Below, piece after piece: positions 6,579-8,418 of a stretch of 8,418 nt of DNA. The stretch is from Lysobacterales bacterium (lineage in GTDB: Bacteria > Pseudomonadota > Gammaproteobacteria > Xanthomonadales > S139-57), in contig JALWTZ010000075.1 in NCBI GenBank assembly GCA_026993285.1, positions 1 to 8,418 on the forward strand. The letters are read 5' to 3'. Each line of letters opens with the position of its first letter. Position 1 is the first letter of the stretch. The translations under genes and the position numbers were made by a program. Below the pieces are notes generated by a model that was not told the DNA's origin, did not search any database, and saw only the letters and a list, made by a program, of their open reading frames with translations.

Positions 6579-7056
6579 ACAACGCCCACCCACGGCGGCC
6601 GAAGCCGTGCCTGTGCAAACAACCACCGGCTACCCGCCCCCCTTTGCCGGTGAGGTGACGGGCCGGCACAAGCGCAAGCTGGGGGATGCCTTCGGCCTCA
6701 GCCGCTTCGGGGTCAACCTCACCGAGCTGCAGCCGGGAGCCGCCTCCGCCCTGGCCCATTACCACGCCTTGCAGGATGAGTTCATCTATGTGCTGGAAGG
6801 CCACCTCACCCTGGAACTGGGCACGGAACGCTACCGGCTCGGCCCCGGGGACTGCGTCGGCTTTCCCCACGGCACCGGTGTGGCGCACCGGCTGGTCAAC
6901 GAAAGTGAAGCGCCAGCCCGCTATCTGGAAATGGGCGACCGCACGCCGCTGGATGAAGTGCTCTACCCCGGCAGGGATCTACGGGCGTGTGCCGACGCGC
7001 AGGGCCGCTGGCGCTTTCTCCACGCCGACGGCAAGCCCTGGCAGAAGGATCAGTGA
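6571..7056 (+). CDS. Cupin domain-containing protein
   Basis: A 161-residue soluble protein with a single cupin barrel. The first cupin motif is seen as H63-Y-H65-x4-E70 followed by FIYVLEGHLTLEL (71-83). The second is G91-P-G-D...P99-H-G-T-G-V-A-H106. All four usual metal ligands (H63, H65, E70, H106) are therefore present. The tail has a D128-E-V-x-Y-P segment common in cupins of this size that end in a short helix and Trp-rich C-terminus (W147, W157). The substrate is unknown; such cupins may be sugar isomerase-like, dioxygenase-like or purely binding. It overlaps the murU stop by eight bases, with AGGAG at 6559-6563 seven bases before ATG 6571, so translation is probably coupled. It is the last gene of the operon, and its 3' end overlaps the convergent copper chaperone gene by seven bases. 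Confidence 0.85.
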   Translation: MTEQRPPTAAEAVPVQTTTGYPPPFAGEVTGRHKRKLGDAFGLSRFGVNLTELQPGAASALAHYHALQDEFIYVLEGHLTLELGTERYRLGPGDCVGFPHGTGVAHRLVNESEAPARYLEMGDRTPLDEVLYPGRDLRACADAQGRWRFLHADGKPWQKDQ

Positions 7057-7058
7057 TC
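7048..7058. repeat. Palindrome holding both convergent stop codons
   Basis: GATCAGTGATC is a perfect 11-base palindrome around a central G. It contains the plus-strand TGA of the cupin gene (7054-7056) and the minus-strand TGA of the copper chaperone gene (7052-7050). It is too short to be a rho-independent terminator, and no T-tract follows on either strand. Confidence 0.6.
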
Positions 7059-7478
7059 GCGCCGAACCGGGAAGGTCAGTTGCAGGCTTTGCCCGTTGTC
7101 AAAGGCCAGCGTGATGGGCACGCTGACCCCGGCCCGGATGGGCTGCCGGGCCTGCATCAGCATCAGATGATAGCCGCCCGGTTCCAGCGCGACGCGCTGC
7201 CCCGCGGGAATGACGATGCTTGTCTGCTGGCGCATGCGCGCCATGCCGTTTTCCACCACGCTGCGGTGCATCTCCACCATGCGGAAGGCCGGTGAAGACA
7301 CCTCCACCAGCGCCACCGGCTTGTCTGAGGTGTTTTTCAGGCTCACGAACCCCGCCCACATGCTGACACCGGGCGGCGCTTCGCGAATCCAGGGATTGCT
7401 GGCTACCACCTGACCAGCCGCCATGGCAGGCAGGGTCAGCAGGCATTGGAGAAACAGGGCGCGAATCAGAATTCTCAT
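7050..7478 (-). CDS. Periplasmic copper chaperone PCuAC (DUF461) family protein
   Basis: A 142-residue protein of the PCu(A)C family, which binds Cu(I) in the periplasm and delivers it, in known cases, to the CuA site of cytochrome c oxidase or to Sco-type partners. Residues 1-21 form a signal peptide (basic MRILIR start, hydrophobic core, PAMAA near the cleavage site). The family's metal motif is exact: H71-x10-M82-x21-H104-x-M106. The segment NPWIREAPPG (28-37) is typical of the family, as is the ending with a beta-rich fold and no further membrane span. On the minus strand GGGA lies about eight bases before the ATG at 7478-7476. The gene has its own promoter, diverges from the response regulator gene and converges on the cupin gene. 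No sco, cox or copper efflux gene is in the window, so its target is not shown. Confidence 0.92.
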   Translation of the reverse strand: MRILIRALFLQCLLTLPAMAAGQVVASNPWIREAPPGVSMWAGFVSLKNTSDKPVALVEVSSPAFRMVEMHRSVVENGMARMRQQTSIVIPAGQRVALEPGGYHLMLMQARQPIRAGVSVPITLAFDNGQSLQLTFPVRRDH

Positions 7479-7507
7479 GCTATATTCCCGTATACAAGTT
7501 TTTCGTC

Positions 7508-7537
7508 ACTATAGCCTCGCCCATTGGGAATGGACAA
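7508..7537 (-). promoter_or_regulatory. Promoter of the PCuAC gene
   Basis: Read on the minus strand, TTGTCC (7537-7532) and TATAGT (7513-7508) are separated by 18 bases and match the sigma70 -35 and -10 consensus at four and five positions. Initiation near 7501 would leave a leader of about 22 bases carrying the GGGA ribosome binding site. The 62-base gap also has to hold the promoter for the divergent regulator gene, for which no clear hexamers are seen on the plus strand; the two may share or compete for this space. Confidence 0.5.
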
Positions 7538-7540
7538 GCC

Positions 7541-8418
7541 ATGTCACAGATTTTGATCATCGACGACCAGTCCACCAGCCGCATGCTGCTGGCCAAACTA
7601 CTCAACCAGCTGGACAGCAACCTGGATATCCACGATTTCGACAACGCCCGCGAAGCACTGGGCTGGTGCGAGGACAACATCCCCGATCTGGTGCTGGTGG
7701 ACTACTCCATGCCCGGCATGAACGGCATCGAATTCACCGAAACCCTGCGCCGTATTCCGGCCCTGCGGGATGTGCCGGTCATCATGATCACCATCTCCGA
7801 TGACGAGGATGTAAAACTGGAAGCACTGGATGTGGGCGCCACCGACTTTCTCAACAAGCCCATCGACCATTTCGAGCTGCGCGCGCGGGTGCACAACCTG
7901 CTGACCCTGCGCCGGCACCAGACCAGTACCCGCGAGCGGCTGCACCACCTGGAAGACCAGATCCACCAGTTGCGCCAGTCCTTCGAAACCCAGCGCGAAC
8001 AGCACCGGCAGATGCTGCTCACCCTGCTGGGGCAAAAGGCCATTCTCAGCCCGGCTCAGGCCCGTGCCACCAGTGAAATCGCCAGCCTGCTGGGGCAACA
8101 ACTGCAGCTGGATGCCACCCGCCTGAATCGCCTGTTTCAGGCAGCCCCGCTGTACGCGCTGAGCAAGGATGGCATCGGTGAGACCATTCTCACCAAACCC
8201 GGCAAGCTCTCGGATGAGGAAAAGAAACGGGTACAGCAGCACCCGGACTGGGGACATCAGGCCCTGCAACCGGTGGAAGACGACCCCACCATGGGTCTGG
8301 CCGCACAGATTGCCCTGCACTATCGGGAAAATCACGATGGCAGCGGCTACCCACGGGGGCTGAAAGGCGAGGAAATCCCGCTGGAAGCCCGCATCATCCA
8401 TCTGGTGGATGCCATCAT
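7541..8418 (+). CDS. Response regulator with coiled coil and degenerate HD-GYP domain (3' end beyond window)
   Basis: The open frame runs off the window after 292 codons. Residues 1-122 are a complete receiver domain: acidic pair D8-D9, phosphoacceptor D54 in VLVDYSMPGMNG (51-62), T84 and K106-P. Residues about 128-165 are Gln/Arg/His-rich with heptad-like Leu spacing, probably a coiled coil. From about 170 the protein follows an HD-GYP domain (RpfG-like c-di-GMP phosphodiesterase): ILTKPGKLSDEE (216-227), H234-P-D-W-G and DGSGYPRGLKGEEIPLEARI (266-285). However, the normal HDIGK motif reads Y205-A-L-S-K209, the HHExxDGxGYP motif reads Y261-R-E-N-H-D-G, and the first helix His is missing. Most catalytic metal ligands are therefore lost, and phosphodiesterase activity is unlikely. 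The ATG at 7541 has GGA at 7532-7534 as weak ribosome binding site, and no alternative start lies close by. It is divergent from the copper chaperone gene. Confidence 0.88.
   Translation, partial: MSQILIIDDQSTSRMLLAKLLNQLDSNLDIHDFDNAREALGWCEDNIPDLVLVDYSMPGMNGIEFTETLRRIPALRDVPVIMITISDDEDVKLEALDVGATDFLNKPIDHFELRARVHNLLTLRRHQTSTRERLHHLEDQIHQLRQSFETQREQHRQMLLTLLGQKAILSPAQARATSEIASLLGQQLQLDATRLNRLFQAAPLYALSKDGIGETILTKPGKLSDEEKKRVQQHPDWGHQALQPVEDDPTMGLAAQIALHYRENHDGSGYPRGLKGEEIPLEARIIHLVDAI

Noticed and set aside
7702..8401. Minus-strand open frames opposite the response regulator
   Set aside because: They are shadows of the plus-strand receiver and HD-GYP-like domains, which carry clear motifs. 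The regulator itself has no stop before the window end.

Overview
The window looks like chromosomal DNA of a high-GC gammaproteobacterium. This is inferred from strong C/G third-position bias from about position 1140 onward and from family resemblances: MurU as in Pseudomonas-type cell-wall recycling, a SuhB-like phosphatase, a PCuAC copper chaperone and an HD-GYP-type response regulator. A free-living, possibly sulfur- or metal-exposed member of the Chromatiales or a related order would fit, but the sequence alone does not fix the taxon.

Layout. (1) Positions 1-1149 are a less GC-rich, sparsely coding segment with two small orphan genes: a two-helix membrane protein with a C-terminal zinc ribbon (162-464) and an unrecognised 98-residue soluble protein (559-855). 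About 290 bases with no convincing gene follow. (2) Positions 1150-7056 hold six plus-strand genes that all overlap their neighbours by 1-8 bases: a small polyhydroxyalkanoate-system-like protein, an inositol-monophosphatase (SuhB-like) phosphatase, an apparently exported DUF255/YyaL-type thioredoxin-domain protein with a DsbD-alpha-like C-terminal domain, an MFS permease, MurU (MurNAc-alpha-1-phosphate uridylyltransferase) and a cupin protein. (3) Positions 7050-7478, minus strand, encode a periplasmic PCuAC copper chaperone that converges on the cupin gene with a 7-base overlap. (4) From 7541 to the window end runs a response regulator with a coiled-coil linker and an HD-GYP-like domain. Its metal-binding HD residues are replaced by Tyr-Ala while the GYP segment is intact, so it is probably a non-catalytic c-di-GMP-related signalling protein.

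How they may work together. The overlapping starts imply one transcript with coupled translation. MurU, a sugar-phosphate phosphatase family member and a permease hint at salvage of a cell-wall amino sugar, although the kinase AmgK is not in the window. The exported thioredoxin/DsbD-like fusion and the copper chaperone both act outside the cytoplasm in thiol or metal chemistry. These functional links are inferences from gene order. The two most unusual items are the four-cysteine DUF255-DsbD-alpha fusion and the degenerate HD-GYP regulator.
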